Assembly: GCA_045545235.1 (NCBI GenBank)
Contig: JAZQAN010000043.1
Coordinates: 1-6,739, forward strand
Length of the DNA: 6,739 nt
From: CAZNKU01 sp045545235
GTDB taxonomy: Bacteria; Bacillota; Clostridia; Monoglobales; Firm-18
Direction: 5' to 3'
The position numbers were made by a program, and so were the translations under genes. Position 1 is the stretch's first letter, and each line of letters starts with the position of its first letter. The notes beneath the pieces were generated by a model. It saw only the letters and a program-made list of their open reading frames with translations. It searched no databases and was not told where the DNA came from. Positions 1 through 6,330 of the stretch are shown here, in pieces.

Positions 1-192
1 CACAAGCTGTGCAAACTCTGCACGTGTGATATTTGAATCAAGGTGGTCTTCAAAACCGAAGCCTCCTGTAATGCCAAGTGATGTTAAGTCATACATTATT
101 GACTCACCACTTGCTGATACTGATGTAAGGCTCATTGTGAAAACCATTACCACACACAGTACCATTGAAAGAATTTTGTGTAATTTTTTCAT
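1..192 (-). CDS. SLH-domain secreted protein, N-terminal part (runs off left edge)
   Basis: Only the first 64 codons are in the window; the frame is open to base 1. The start at 192 is set by an AAAGGAG ribosome binding site 7 nt upstream. Residues 1-27 form a clear signal peptide: a basic start (MKKLHK), a hydrophobic core (ILSMVLCVVMVF) and a VSA site, with cleavage predicted after Ala27. Residues about 38-64 match the first half of an S-layer homology repeat: a leucine-glycine-isoleucine start, FGFEDHLDSN, then ITRAEFAQLV, the signature iTRaEfa core. SLH repeats of Gram-positive bacteria bind secondary cell-wall polymers, so the protein is expected to be exported and held at the cell surface. 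The rest of the protein, and so its actual job, lies outside the window. It has its own promoter, but no clear terminator separates it from the M29-like gene upstream, so read-through is possible. Confidence 0.88.
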   Translation of the reverse strand, partial: MKKLHKILSMVLCVVMVFTMSLTSVSASGESIMYDLTSLGITGGFGFEDHLDSNITRAEFAQLV

Positions 193-199
193 GAAAATT

Positions 200-206
200 C
201 TCCTTT
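200..206 (-). promoter_or_regulatory. Ribosome binding site of the SLH protein
   Basis: Minus-strand AAAGGAG lies 7 nt before the ATG at 192. It supports this start and no other. Confidence 0.8.
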
Positions 207-236
207 CATACAAATCGATCTTCTAAATATCCTTCC

Positions 237-253
237 TTGATTAATGTAATCAA
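237..253. repeat. 17-nt perfect palindrome in the leader of the SLH gene
   Basis: TTGATTA and TAATCAA flank a 3-nt centre (ATG), a perfect 7-bp inverted repeat. It lies downstream of the predicted -10 box and about 45 nt before the start codon, so it would be inside the 5' leader. That is a typical place for a repressor operator. As RNA it would form only a weak A-U hairpin. The role is inferred from position only. Confidence 0.4.
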
Positions 254-272
254 TCATATGTACACTGCTACG

Positions 273-306
273 ATTATAATTATATTTCTTTTTTTAATTT
301 TTACAA
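273..306 (-). promoter_or_regulatory. Predicted sigma-A promoter for the SLH gene
   Basis: Minus-strand -35 TTGTAA (301-306) is followed by a 16-bp spacer and a perfect TATAAT (279-284), immediately repeated as a second TATAAT (273-278). The start of transcription would fall near 266-272, giving a leader of roughly 75 nt. The surrounding sequence is very A/T-rich, so chance matches are easy here. Confidence 0.5.
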
Positions 307-360
307 TATAATAATTTAATCACAATATTGCATTTTTTAAGTTTTAATAAATATTCAAAA

Positions 361-1425
361 TCAATCTGCCATTGAGAAGATAAGTTCGTCGTTAAACTTT
401 TTACCGTCATAAATAACCTTGCCGTCCACTTTTACCACAGGATTATGTACATCAAAATCCACATGCTCTGTAGAGTGTATAATTTCCTTACGGTTGGAAT
501 TATTTCCAATTGCAACGTGAACACAATGTCTCTGGTGACTTTCATCAACCTTCCAGCCATATATATTATTTTCAGCAGATGTAGTAGTAACAAGACCAAG
601 TTCGTCGCAAAGATTTGGTTTAGGATTTACTTTTTCCATGAGAGTATCAAAACGCTCAACCTGACCAGGGTCACCGCTGTATTCAACAAGAACGCTGTTT
701 TCATATACCATCTTCATAGGTTCACGGTTAAGCTCACGGTATCCCGGGATATTTGGACGAATCGGGAAACAACGCTGGTTATATGTTCTTTCCGATGCAC
801 CGTCAGACACAACAACTCCGTTTGCTGTACCTATTTTCGGCACAATAGCAACCTCGGAATAAAATGGAATAATACCCATAACAGGATACATACCATCAGG
901 CTCATTTCCAACCTTAACTTTAAAATCAGTACCCTTTGGAGTGGTAACGTGAACTTCATCTGCTTTTTTAAGCCATGAATAAAGTGCCAATGCACGCTTG
1001 CGGTTAAGCATTACCTCTTCTTCATTAAGGTCCCATTTATCAAGACCGTCGATTTCAAATATATATCTTTTCCCTGCACCGGTAAGTGCTGTATCACCGG
1101 AAGACTGAGAACCGAGAAAATGTGAAAAGCTTGTTTTAACCTGCGGTGTTGTCATAAATGAAATATCAGCTGCAAAAATAGCCTGACGTAGTGGCTCCAT
1201 TATAGGTAGGTTATCATATCCTTCCTCACCACCGTATATATCAAGGTCAATTCTCATAGCGTTTATTCCGTGCTTTTTTGCACAGTGGCAGAAAAGTAAA
1301 TCGTTCTGATACGAATCACTGTCCCCAATTACTATTATATTGTCTCCGGCTTTTGCTTCTGCAATTTTAAACAGCACAAACTCCGAATTTTTCATTGCTT
1401 TTTCAAATCCTTTAGCGTCTAACAT
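361..1425 (-). CDS. M29-type aminopeptidase-like (COG2309 superfamily) metalloprotein
   Basis: 354 residues with no signal peptide or membrane segment, so cytosolic. The C-terminal half carries the landmarks of the leucyl aminopeptidase T / M29 superfamily. These are a PFYSEV segment (Glu191, at the place of the family's PxGEV glutamate), CDELGLVTTTSAENN (Glu275, family ELGiGtN), VHVAIGNN (His303, family HiAiG) and HVDFD (His321, Asp323), followed by the usual VxVDGKVIYDG tail. Family enzymes bind a metal pair and remove N-terminal amino acids. NicX-type dihydroxypyridine dioxygenases belong to the same fold group, are of similar length, and use one iron. Two points argue against a plain aminopeptidase: the protein is shorter than the roughly 400-residue M29 enzymes, and the tyrosine expected just after HiAiG is replaced (AIGNNSN). 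The start at 1425 is supported by AAAGGAGG 5 nt upstream. The gene is divergent from the araC-type gene. Superfamily membership is fairly safe; the reaction and substrate are not. Confidence 0.72.
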   Translation of the reverse strand: MLDAKGFEKAMKNSEFVLFKIAEAKAGDNIIVIGDSDSYQNDLLFCHCAKKHGINAMRIDLDIYGGEEGYDNLPIMEPLRQAIFAADISFMTTPQVKTSFSHFLGSQSSGDTALTGAGKRYIFEIDGLDKWDLNEEEVMLNRKRALALYSWLKKADEVHVTTPKGTDFKVKVGNEPDGMYPVMGIIPFYSEVAIVPKIGTANGVVVSDGASERTYNQRCFPIRPNIPGYRELNREPMKMVYENSVLVEYSGDPGQVERFDTLMEKVNPKPNLCDELGLVTTTSAENNIYGWKVDESHQRHCVHVAIGNNSNRKEIIHSTEHVDFDVHNPVVKVDGKVIYDGKKFNDELIFSMAD

Positions 1426-1430
1426 AAAAT

Positions 1431-1438
1431 CCTCCTTT
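1431..1438 (-). promoter_or_regulatory. Ribosome binding site of the M29-like gene
   Basis: Minus-strand AAAGGAGG, a near-perfect anti-16S match, lies 5 nt before the ATG at 1425 and predicts efficient translation. Confidence 0.85.
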
Positions 1439-1470
1439 AATTCACAAAATATATATTACATTGTACGTAA

Positions 1471-1499
1471 ATTTTATCATTTCCGCATTATTTCATCAA
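1471..1499 (-). promoter_or_regulatory. Predicted promoter of the M29-like gene
   Basis: Minus strand: -35 TTGATG (1494-1499), 17-bp spacer ending in TGA (an extended -10 TGn), and -10 TAAAAT (1471-1476). Transcription would start near 1464, leaving a leader of about 39 nt that contains the ribosome binding site. Confidence 0.5.
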
Positions 1500-1575
1500 T
1501 GCACAAAGAGTAGAGAAAATTACACTTTTCGCCATAGTCGTTGACATTCAAAATGTTGATATGTTATTATTTCAT
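1487..1575. repeat. Direct repeat ATTATTTCAT (two copies) in the divergent promoter region
   Basis: The 10-mer ATTATTTCAT occurs at 1487-1496 and 1566-1575; the match extends to ATTATTTCATyAA with one difference. Copy 1 overlaps the -35 of the leftward promoter, and copy 2 overlaps the -10 of the rightward promoter. The copies are 79 bp apart, same orientation. AraC-family regulators often bind direct repeats in the divergent region next to their own gene, so this is a candidate operator pair, although A/T-rich 10-mers repeat by chance fairly often. Confidence 0.3.
1541..1570 (+). promoter_or_regulatory. Strong predicted promoter of the araC-type gene
   Basis: Perfect -35 TTGACA (1541-1546), 18-bp spacer containing an extended -10 TG (1562-1563), then -10 TATTAT (1565-1570). 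Transcription would start near 1576-1577, which is at or inside the ribosome binding site at 1577-1585, so the 5' leader would be only about 14 nt. Confidence 0.65.
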
Positions 1576-1590
1576 TAAAGAGGTGAGTTT

Positions 1591-2418
1591 ATGAAGATTA
1601 TATCATTCGACACTCTGTACACACAGAATATAACCTTTAAAGATATCGTCCCTACAATACGATATCATAGGGAAAATGTAAAATATTCTTTGATATCTCC
1701 CACAAAACCTTATAATACATTAGTTTACTATTATTCATGCAATGCCAAATATACATTTCCCAATCATCCACCGGTTGTAGCAGTTCCGGGAAACATTATA
1801 TATATTCCAGCAAACACACCTTATGAAATAGTTAATTATAACACTCATCATCCAACACCTGGGAGTGTCAAAATTGAGTTTGGTATGTATGATAGTGATG
1901 GTGAAGAATTTGTTGTAGCCGATAAACTCACAAACCTCGAATTTAACTATCCTAAATATATAGGCGAAAAGTTTTTCCAAATGGCAAACTTATACAGTGC
2001 TCCAATAAAACCACTTATGAATATCACAGCAATTTTTTACGACATTCTGCACAGTCTTAGCCTTACAGCACATATGCATAATCTTTCACAAAACGAATTC
2101 ACTACCATAATGGAAGGTATAAGATACATTGAAAATGACTCTGAACAGACGAAATCCATAGTGGAAATTGCCGAAATGTGCCATGTCAGTGCATCCTATT
2201 TCCGAAGTCTTTTCAAAAAATACAGTGGTCTTAGCCCTACGGATTATCGAATTGCCAAAAAAATTGAACGTGCAAAAGAGCTTATCACAAATGATAAAAT
2301 GACAGTTACAGAAGTGGCATACAAATTAAATTTTAAAAATGTACCATATTTTTCTCGACTATTTAAAGCAAAGGTCGGTATGACACCAAATGAATATCAG
2401 AAAAAATACGGTGATTAA
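1591..2418 (+). CDS. AraC-family transcriptional regulator
   Basis: 275 residues, the usual size for a two-domain AraC regulator. Residues about 15-105 look like the cupin-type sensor domain: beta-strand-rich, with VAVPGNIIYIPANTPYEI (64-81), typical of the double-stranded beta-helix fold that binds a small effector, often a sugar. Residues about 172-272 hold the two helix-turn-helix units. The first is IVEIAEMCHVSASYFRSLFK (190-209), continuing into GLSPTDYR. The second is VTEVAYKLNFKNVPYFSRLF (239-258), continuing into GMTPNEY; both end in the family's FK..G.tP..Y signature. The start at 1591 follows AAAGAGGTG. The gene is divergent from the M29-like gene and convergent with the GH2 gene, which it may control together with the TIM-barrel gene. 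The effector is unknown; a sugar is inferred from the neighbours only. No transmembrane segment, so a cytosolic one-component regulator. Confidence 0.93.
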   Translation: MKIISFDTLYTQNITFKDIVPTIRYHRENVKYSLISPTKPYNTLVYYYSCNAKYTFPNHPPVVAVPGNIIYIPANTPYEIVNYNTHHPTPGSVKIEFGMYDSDGEEFVVADKLTNLEFNYPKYIGEKFFQMANLYSAPIKPLMNITAIFYDILHSLSLTAHMHNLSQNEFTTIMEGIRYIENDSEQTKSIVEIAEMCHVSASYFRSLFKKYSGLSPTDYRIAKKIERAKELITNDKMTVTEVAYKLNFKNVPYFSRLFKAKVGMTPNEYQKKYGD

Positions 2419-2452
2419 AAAAAACAAGGAAATTACATTTCCTTGTTTTTTT
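2418..2452. terminator. Bidirectional intrinsic terminator between convergent genes
   Basis: A perfect inverted repeat has arms at 2418-2433 and 2437-2452 (core ACAAGGAAAT / ATTTCCTTGT) around a 3-nt loop, 16 bp in all. The outer part is an A-run on one side and a T-run on the other, so the RNA of either strand ends in a U-tract. The stem begins at the last base of the araC-type stop codon and ends 3 bp before the GH2 stop codon, so one hairpin serves both genes. Confidence 0.93.
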
Positions 2453-2455
2453 ATC

Positions 2456-4801
2456 TTATTTTAATTCTATTTTCAACACACCTGTTTCCAGATTGTCAGA
2501 ATTTGCATAAACTCTTAATGTTCCTGCAGTTTTTCCCACTCTTACCGCAACGGTTATTCTTCCCGCACGCATTCTGCGGTTCGTATAATAGGGCGGAACG
2601 TGGTCTGATATATCAGAACCTGTAGCTATAACTGTTCCAAGTCCGTTTGTGTGAAAGCTTACAAAATTTGGGGCGGCATCAGGAACTTCTCTGCCCTCAC
2701 TGTCAACACAATAACAGGTTATAACAGCAACATCTGTACCGTTTGCCTCGGTTATTGTATTATCAAGTTTCAGCATAAGTTTTTCTGCTTTCCCTGTGGT
2801 TTCATGGGTTTCACTGCACACAACCTTACCACCGTTTATTGCTTCAACAGTAATTTTGCCCGGCTCATATTCCACCATCCATTCCCCGTGACCGTATTTT
2901 TCAACTGCCTTACGTCCAAGACTTTTGCCGTTTAAGAAAAGCTCCACCTCTTCACAGTTGGTATATGCCCATACAGGAATCGCTTCTCCTTCTCTGCCTT
3001 TAAAATTCCAGTGCGGAAGCAGATGTACCAAAGGTCTGTCTTCAATCCAATGACACTGATTCTGATAAAAAGCATCCTTCTTTTGCATAAACATATCAAT
3101 TGCTCCTGCCTGTGAACATAACCTTGGCCACGAAGCAGTTCCTCTGAATTCAAAAGCAGTCCACTGATAACCGCCTAAAATCCAGTCGTACTTATTGATA
3201 AATTTCCACATTCTTTCTCTGCCTATGAACCAGTTATCTGTATCCTTGTCATAGGCACTCAAAAACGCCTTTTCGGGACAGTCAGGGTCATACCAGCCGC
3301 GGGTTGTACCTGTAGCACAGCACTCAGATGCAAATATACCCTTTGTAGGGAATTTTTCATGCATATGCTCATACAAGCCATGATTATAGTTAATACCAAG
3401 TGCATCAAGTTCATCATAAACTGTGGCTTTATCAGGTGAATTTGAAACTGCTGTCATAATAAAACGGGTATCGTCAAGCTTTCGCAAATGCTCATATAGA
3501 TTTTTGCATATTCTTCTACCCTCTTCGGTTGTGTGGTGTGGTTCCTCATTGCCCAATGACCAGAATACAACAGAGGGTCTGTTACGGTCTCTCTTAACAA
3601 GCATTTCAAGCTGTTCACAGCCTTCAACAGAAGAGTCATACCAACGGGTTTCATCCATTACTATAAAGCCAAGCTCATCAAGTGCATCCATAGTAGACTC
3701 GGAATGAGGATAATGGCTTGTACGGTATCCATTTGCACCCATTTCCTTAATCATTTCAATTTTATATCTATGTATGTTATCAGCAACAGCTTTTCCGGTA
3801 AGACCAAAATCCTGATGTGTACATACTCCTTTTATTTTAACATACTTTCCATTTAAAAATAATCCCTTATCTCCATATATTTCTACAGTACGGAAGCCTG
3901 TATGTGTTTCGTATCTGTCGCATTCCACACCTTCAACATATACTTTTGTTTCAACATCATAAAGGTTCGGACTGTCAATATCCCAAAGCTCAGGATTCTT
4001 TACATCAATGTGATATATTGCGGTCTTCTTTTCTCTTTTTGGAATATCTGTTTTACCTGATGCTGTAGCAACAGCATTTTTATCTTTATCATAAAAAGTT
4101 GTTACAAATTCAGCAGTAACATCTTCGTATCTGTCATTACGTATTGTAGTTTCTGTTTTTACTTTCCAGTCTGTATCGTTAAGTTTTTCAGGTGCAACAT
4201 ACACACCCCAAAGGTCAACTGCTACGGTGTCTGTTTTGCACAGCCACACATGACGGTAAATTCCTGCACCTTCGTACCACCAGCCTTCGTGCTCGTCTGT
4301 TTCCACATAAACTGCAATTACGTTTTCTTCATCACCAAATTTAAGATGATCTGTCAAATCAACTTCAAAGCTTGTATATCCGCAATAATTGTGCTTTAAA
4401 AGACATCCGTTCAGATACACTGTGGCATGAGTTGCAACTCCCTCAAAAAACAATGTAATTCTTTTATTTTTATCCTCTTCAGGAATATTAAATATCTTTC
4501 TGTACCAGGCATTTTCATATTTATAATATCCCAAAGCATTGTTTTCATCACGGGAAGGAATTTGTGAAATTATATAATCATGAGGAAGATTTATCCACTC
4601 CCATTTATGAGTACAAATTTCCATTTTTCTTCTCTGTCCATAATTGTTTGGCCATGCATTATAAGCACGAGATGCAGGACCCCACATTTTTCTCTGTACC
4701 TTTGCCTGTGAATAAACAGGTCCCTTATCTTTAGGCGGTTCTATATCAATGTCACCACAGTGAAACATCCACTTCTCATCAAAAAGTATTTTTTCTCTCA
4801 T
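2456..4801 (-). CDS. Glycoside hydrolase family 2, beta-galactosidase-like
   Basis: 781 residues from the preferred start. Predicted order: N-terminal jelly-roll sugar-binding domain (about 55-190, with LPHDYIIS and the hallmark WWYEGAGIYRHVWL), immunoglobulin-like domain (about 195-305), catalytic TIM barrel (about 308-590), DUF4982-like domain (about 605-665) and a C-terminal Ig-like domain (about 670-778). The family's catalytic pair is present: acid/base Glu419 in WSLGNE and nucleophile Glu493 in FASE. Other barrel landmarks are KGVCTHQD, RTSHYPHS (from Arg360) and MDETRW. Retaining GH2 enzymes remove beta-linked galactose, glucuronate, mannose and related units; this domain order is commonest among beta-galactosidases, but the true sugar cannot be read from the sequence. 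There is no signal peptide, so it should act in the cytosol on imported oligosaccharides. An in-frame ATG at 4810 touches the ribosome binding site; ATG 4801 has proper spacing. It lies downstream of the TIM-barrel gene and also has its own promoter. Confidence 0.92.
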   Translation of the reverse strand: MREKILFDEKWMFHCGDIDIEPPKDKGPVYSQAKVQRKMWGPASRAYNAWPNNYGQRRKMEICTHKWEWINLPHDYIISQIPSRDENNALGYYKYENAWYRKIFNIPEEDKNKRITLFFEGVATHATVYLNGCLLKHNYCGYTSFEVDLTDHLKFGDEENVIAVYVETDEHEGWWYEGAGIYRHVWLCKTDTVAVDLWGVYVAPEKLNDTDWKVKTETTIRNDRYEDVTAEFVTTFYDKDKNAVATASGKTDIPKREKKTAIYHIDVKNPELWDIDSPNLYDVETKVYVEGVECDRYETHTGFRTVEIYGDKGLFLNGKYVKIKGVCTHQDFGLTGKAVADNIHRYKIEMIKEMGANGYRTSHYPHSESTMDALDELGFIVMDETRWYDSSVEGCEQLEMLVKRDRNRPSVVFWSLGNEEPHHTTEEGRRICKNLYEHLRKLDDTRFIMTAVSNSPDKATVYDELDALGINYNHGLYEHMHEKFPTKGIFASECCATGTTRGWYDPDCPEKAFLSAYDKDTDNWFIGRERMWKFINKYDWILGGYQWTAFEFRGTASWPRLCSQAGAIDMFMQKKDAFYQNQCHWIEDRPLVHLLPHWNFKGREGEAIPVWAYTNCEEVELFLNGKSLGRKAVEKYGHGEWMVEYEPGKITVEAINGGKVVCSETHETTGKAEKLMLKLDNTITEANGTDVAVITCYCVDSEGREVPDAAPNFVSFHTNGLGTVIATGSDISDHVPPYYTNRRMRAGRITVAVRVGKTAGTLRVYANSDNLETGVLKIELK

Positions 4802-4809
4802 AATAAACA

Positions 4810-4815
4810 TCCTTT
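4810..4815 (-). promoter_or_regulatory. Ribosome binding site that decides the GH2 start
   Basis: Minus-strand AAAGGA lies 8 nt before the ATG at 4801, but its last base is already the A of the in-frame ATG at 4810. Initiation at 4810 would have no spacer, so 4801 is the likely true start and the protein is 781 rather than 784 residues. Confidence 0.75.
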
Positions 4816-4827
4816 ATTTTTCTAAAA

Positions 4828-4856
4828 ATGATAGATTCTCTTAATTTCAATGTCAA
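4828..4856 (-). promoter_or_regulatory. Strong predicted promoter of the GH2 gene
   Basis: Minus strand: perfect -35 TTGACA (4851-4856), 17-bp spacer, -10 TATCAT (4828-4833, one mismatch). Transcription would start near 4821, giving a leader of about 20 nt. It lets the GH2 gene be expressed without the upstream TIM-barrel gene. Confidence 0.7.
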
Positions 4857-4877
4857 TACACCAAAAGCCATAAAACT

Positions 4878-4885
4878 TGTATACA
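4878..4885. repeat. Small palindrome TGTATACA upstream of the GH2 promoter
   Basis: A perfect 8-bp palindrome centred about 28 bp upstream of the GH2 -35 box, a position used by activators. It is short enough to be chance. The rest of the spacer 4857-4927 shows no terminator: the only hairpin (ACAGAC/GTTTGT on the minus strand, 4904-4920) has no U-run after it. Confidence 0.2.
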
Positions 4886-4927
4886 CAAACAAATAAATCT
4901 ATGACAAACATAACGTCTGTAATAAAT

Positions 4928-5866
4928 TTATTGTTTAATATATTTTTTCATTAATTTTTTTATAATATCCTGCAATTCCTCAGGAGCATCACAATTATGT
5001 GCATAATAATATACAGACAAATGATCCGGGTGATAGTTTTGCAGATAAGCCTCAAAATTAGCTTCAAAATTTTTCAGTTCTTCTCTGGGAGTATGCATTG
5101 TTTCCACTAATGCAAAGGTCTTTTTACCGGCTTCGTTACATTCTTTTACAGTTCTTTCCCATACTGAATCTATTCTATATTTTGCCCACGCAATTTCTTC
5201 ACGAAATGTTCTTTGTTTACAAAGATTTCCGTCATAACCGAAATATTCAATATATGGATTTTTGGATACAGCAGACGTAAAATACTCTGGTTCATTTTTT
5301 ACACAGAACAGGGTCTGTACTAAATTTGGATTAAGTTTATGACAATGCTCGGTTATTGAGTTGAAAAATTCACAAAAACTTTGGGACATATTTTCTTCCG
5401 TAGGATTTTCGCCATATTTTGCAATGGTAGCGGGGTGATGACTTATAAGTGTAGGACCTTTAGGCTCGTCCCATATAATACCGTCAATTTCGTAATCATT
5501 TATAAGTACAGACATGAAATCATTGACATATTGTGTTGTTTCAGGAACGTCAAGACAAGCAATGGGCAACCAAAAGCCGTCAGGCACAGCAAACTGCGGA
5601 TGCTGACATACCCAACTACTAGGCATAAGGGGAGCACCTGCAAAACGACCTGCAACACGACTTGGTATAACGTGTACCTTAAGACCGCATTTGTGCGCAA
5701 GATTTACTAATATTTCAAATGTTCTTCTTGCATACAGCATTTCACTTTCCGAAAATGTCAGACAAACTGTGTCATATCCCATATCCGCCATTTCCTTAAA
5801 ATCATCTTCAACATGTCTGGGAATACAAACCCAATTATGATAATCAAGACAATATGCACTTACCAT
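4928..5866 (-). CDS. Predicted TIM-barrel glycosidase-like protein of unknown specificity
   Basis: 312 residues, no signal peptide or membrane segment, so cytosolic. The pattern of strands looks like a (beta/alpha)8 barrel: YDTVCLTFSE (31-40), GLKVHVIPSR (61-70), IDGIIWDEPKG (127-137), NLVQTLFCV (181-189), YIEYFGYDG (205-213), KTFALVETMH (249-258) and HLSVYYYAHN (282-291). The segment HPQFAVPDGFWLPIACLD followed by a YEIDGIIWDE strand resembles uncharacterised glycosyl-hydrolase-like families (GHL6/GHL10 or GH42-like), where an acidic residue ends strand 4. Asp133, Glu134 and Glu255 are the obvious acidic candidates at strand ends. I cannot name the family with certainty. The start at 5866 follows AAAGAGGTG with 5 nt spacing. 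The gene sits 126 bp upstream of the GH2 gene in the same direction with no terminator between, so both probably work on the same imported sugar, possibly as a two-step pathway. Confidence 0.85.
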   Translation of the reverse strand: MVSAYCLDYHNWVCIPRHVEDDFKEMADMGYDTVCLTFSESEMLYARRTFEILVNLAHKCGLKVHVIPSRVAGRFAGAPLMPSSWVCQHPQFAVPDGFWLPIACLDVPETTQYVNDFMSVLINDYEIDGIIWDEPKGPTLISHHPATIAKYGENPTEENMSQSFCEFFNSITEHCHKLNPNLVQTLFCVKNEPEYFTSAVSKNPYIEYFGYDGNLCKQRTFREEIAWAKYRIDSVWERTVKECNEAGKKTFALVETMHTPREELKNFEANFEAYLQNYHPDHLSVYYYAHNCDAPEELQDIIKKLMKKYIKQ

Positions 5867-5871
5867 AATAA

Positions 5872-5880
5872 CACCTCTTT
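5872..5880 (-). promoter_or_regulatory. Ribosome binding site of the TIM-barrel gene
   Basis: Minus-strand AAAGAGGTG lies 5 nt before the ATG at 5866. The same AAAGAGGTG motif precedes the araC-type gene. Confidence 0.8.
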
Positions 5881-5946
5881 TACTTGTCCTTCAACCATCA
5901 TCTTTTAAATCTAATTCTTCAACAAAGATAAACTTTTGATTTTTTT

Positions 5947-5975
5947 ATTCTACAATAACACAAACAATATGTAAA
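5947..5975 (-). promoter_or_regulatory. Predicted promoter of the TIM-barrel / GH2 unit
   Basis: Minus strand: -35 TTTACA (5970-5975, one mismatch), exact 17-bp spacer, -10 TAGAAT (5947-5952, one mismatch). Transcription would start near 5940, giving a leader of about 74 nt. No riboswitch-like fold is evident in that leader. Confidence 0.62.
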
Positions 5976-6010
5976 TGACATAATCAATACGATTTTTATA
6001 CATTTCGAAA

Positions 6011-6025
6011 CTATTAACCTAATAG
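6011..6025. repeat. 15-nt palindrome CTATTA-acc-TAATAG
   Basis: A perfect 6-bp inverted repeat with a 3-nt centre, 36 bp upstream of the -35 of the TIM-barrel promoter. It is a candidate regulator site by position. It shares the 7-mer CTAATAG with the palindrome at 6206-6218. Confidence 0.3.
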
Positions 6026-6131
6026 AATCAATACTGTTCGATAAAGCACAGAGTTTTTTATTCAAGAAGCTGTAAGTAAATTCGCCACTCAGCAAGCAAA
6101 AACTTATCTAATCAGAGTTGTTTTTCTATTT

Positions 6132-6158
6132 AAACGATAGCTTTTTTTGAAACGATAG
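6132..6158. repeat. Tandem pair of AAACGATAG (18-bp period), third copy at 6285-6293
   Basis: AAACGATAG is at 6132-6140, 6150-6158 and 6285-6293. The third copy forms the base of the terminator behind the tRNA fragment (minus strand CTATCGTTT, the last stem bases plus U-run). The first two may be worn copies of that terminator end or iterons of a binding site. No partner arm for a hairpin is found beside them. Confidence 0.4.
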
Positions 6159-6205
6159 GAATGTGTTATTTCTAATAAAAATCAAAATTAAGGGTAAAAA
6201 TCAGG

Positions 6206-6218
6206 ATGCTAATAGCAT
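6206..6218. repeat. 13-nt palindrome ATGCTA-a-TAGCAT
   Basis: A perfect 6-bp inverted repeat around one base. It could be a protein-binding site; no promoter was recognised next to it. Confidence 0.3.
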
Positions 6219-6280
6219 ACAGAAAACAAAATGAACCCTCATTATCAAAAGAATGGCTTAAAACAAGGATTTTCAGGCAT

Positions 6281-6326
6281 AAAAAAACGATAGAGTAACT
6301 GATAAATTGTATCAATTACTCTATCT
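6281..6326 (-). terminator. Intrinsic terminator downstream of the tRNA-Asn fragment
   Basis: Arms GATAGAGTAA (6289-6298) and TTACTCTATC (6316-6325) pair perfectly. After one mismatch TGATA/TATCA continues the stem, giving 15 pairs in 16 positions around loop AATTG. On the minus strand the hairpin is followed by a run of seven T (6281-6287). It starts just after the tRNA CCA end and is what a tRNA gene would normally have behind it. Confidence 0.88.
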
Positions 6327-6330
6327 GTTA

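Larger units (their letters stand above)
5976..6280. other. A/T-rich intergenic region, no gene seen
   Basis: No protein gene or known RNA gene is visible on either strand. It holds two perfect small palindromes and a tandem repeat, listed separately, and is otherwise A/T-rich sequence upstream of the TIM-barrel promoter. The long non-coding run fits the boundary between the sugar-processing genes and the tRNA locus. Confidence 0.6.

Noticed and set aside
445..978. 177-codon open frame on the plus strand
   Set aside because: It lies entirely antisense to the M29-like gene, whose protein carries family motifs throughout. The antisense product resembles no protein and has no suitable ribosome binding site.
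4802..4810. GH2 start at the upstream ATG (4810)
   Set aside because: This ATG directly touches the ribosome binding site and leaves no spacer. The ATG at 4801 has correct spacing, and the family similarity begins after it.
4904..4920. Terminator after the TIM-barrel gene
   Set aside because: The stem has only six pairs including a wobble, and no U-run follows, so read-through into the GH2 gene is more likely.
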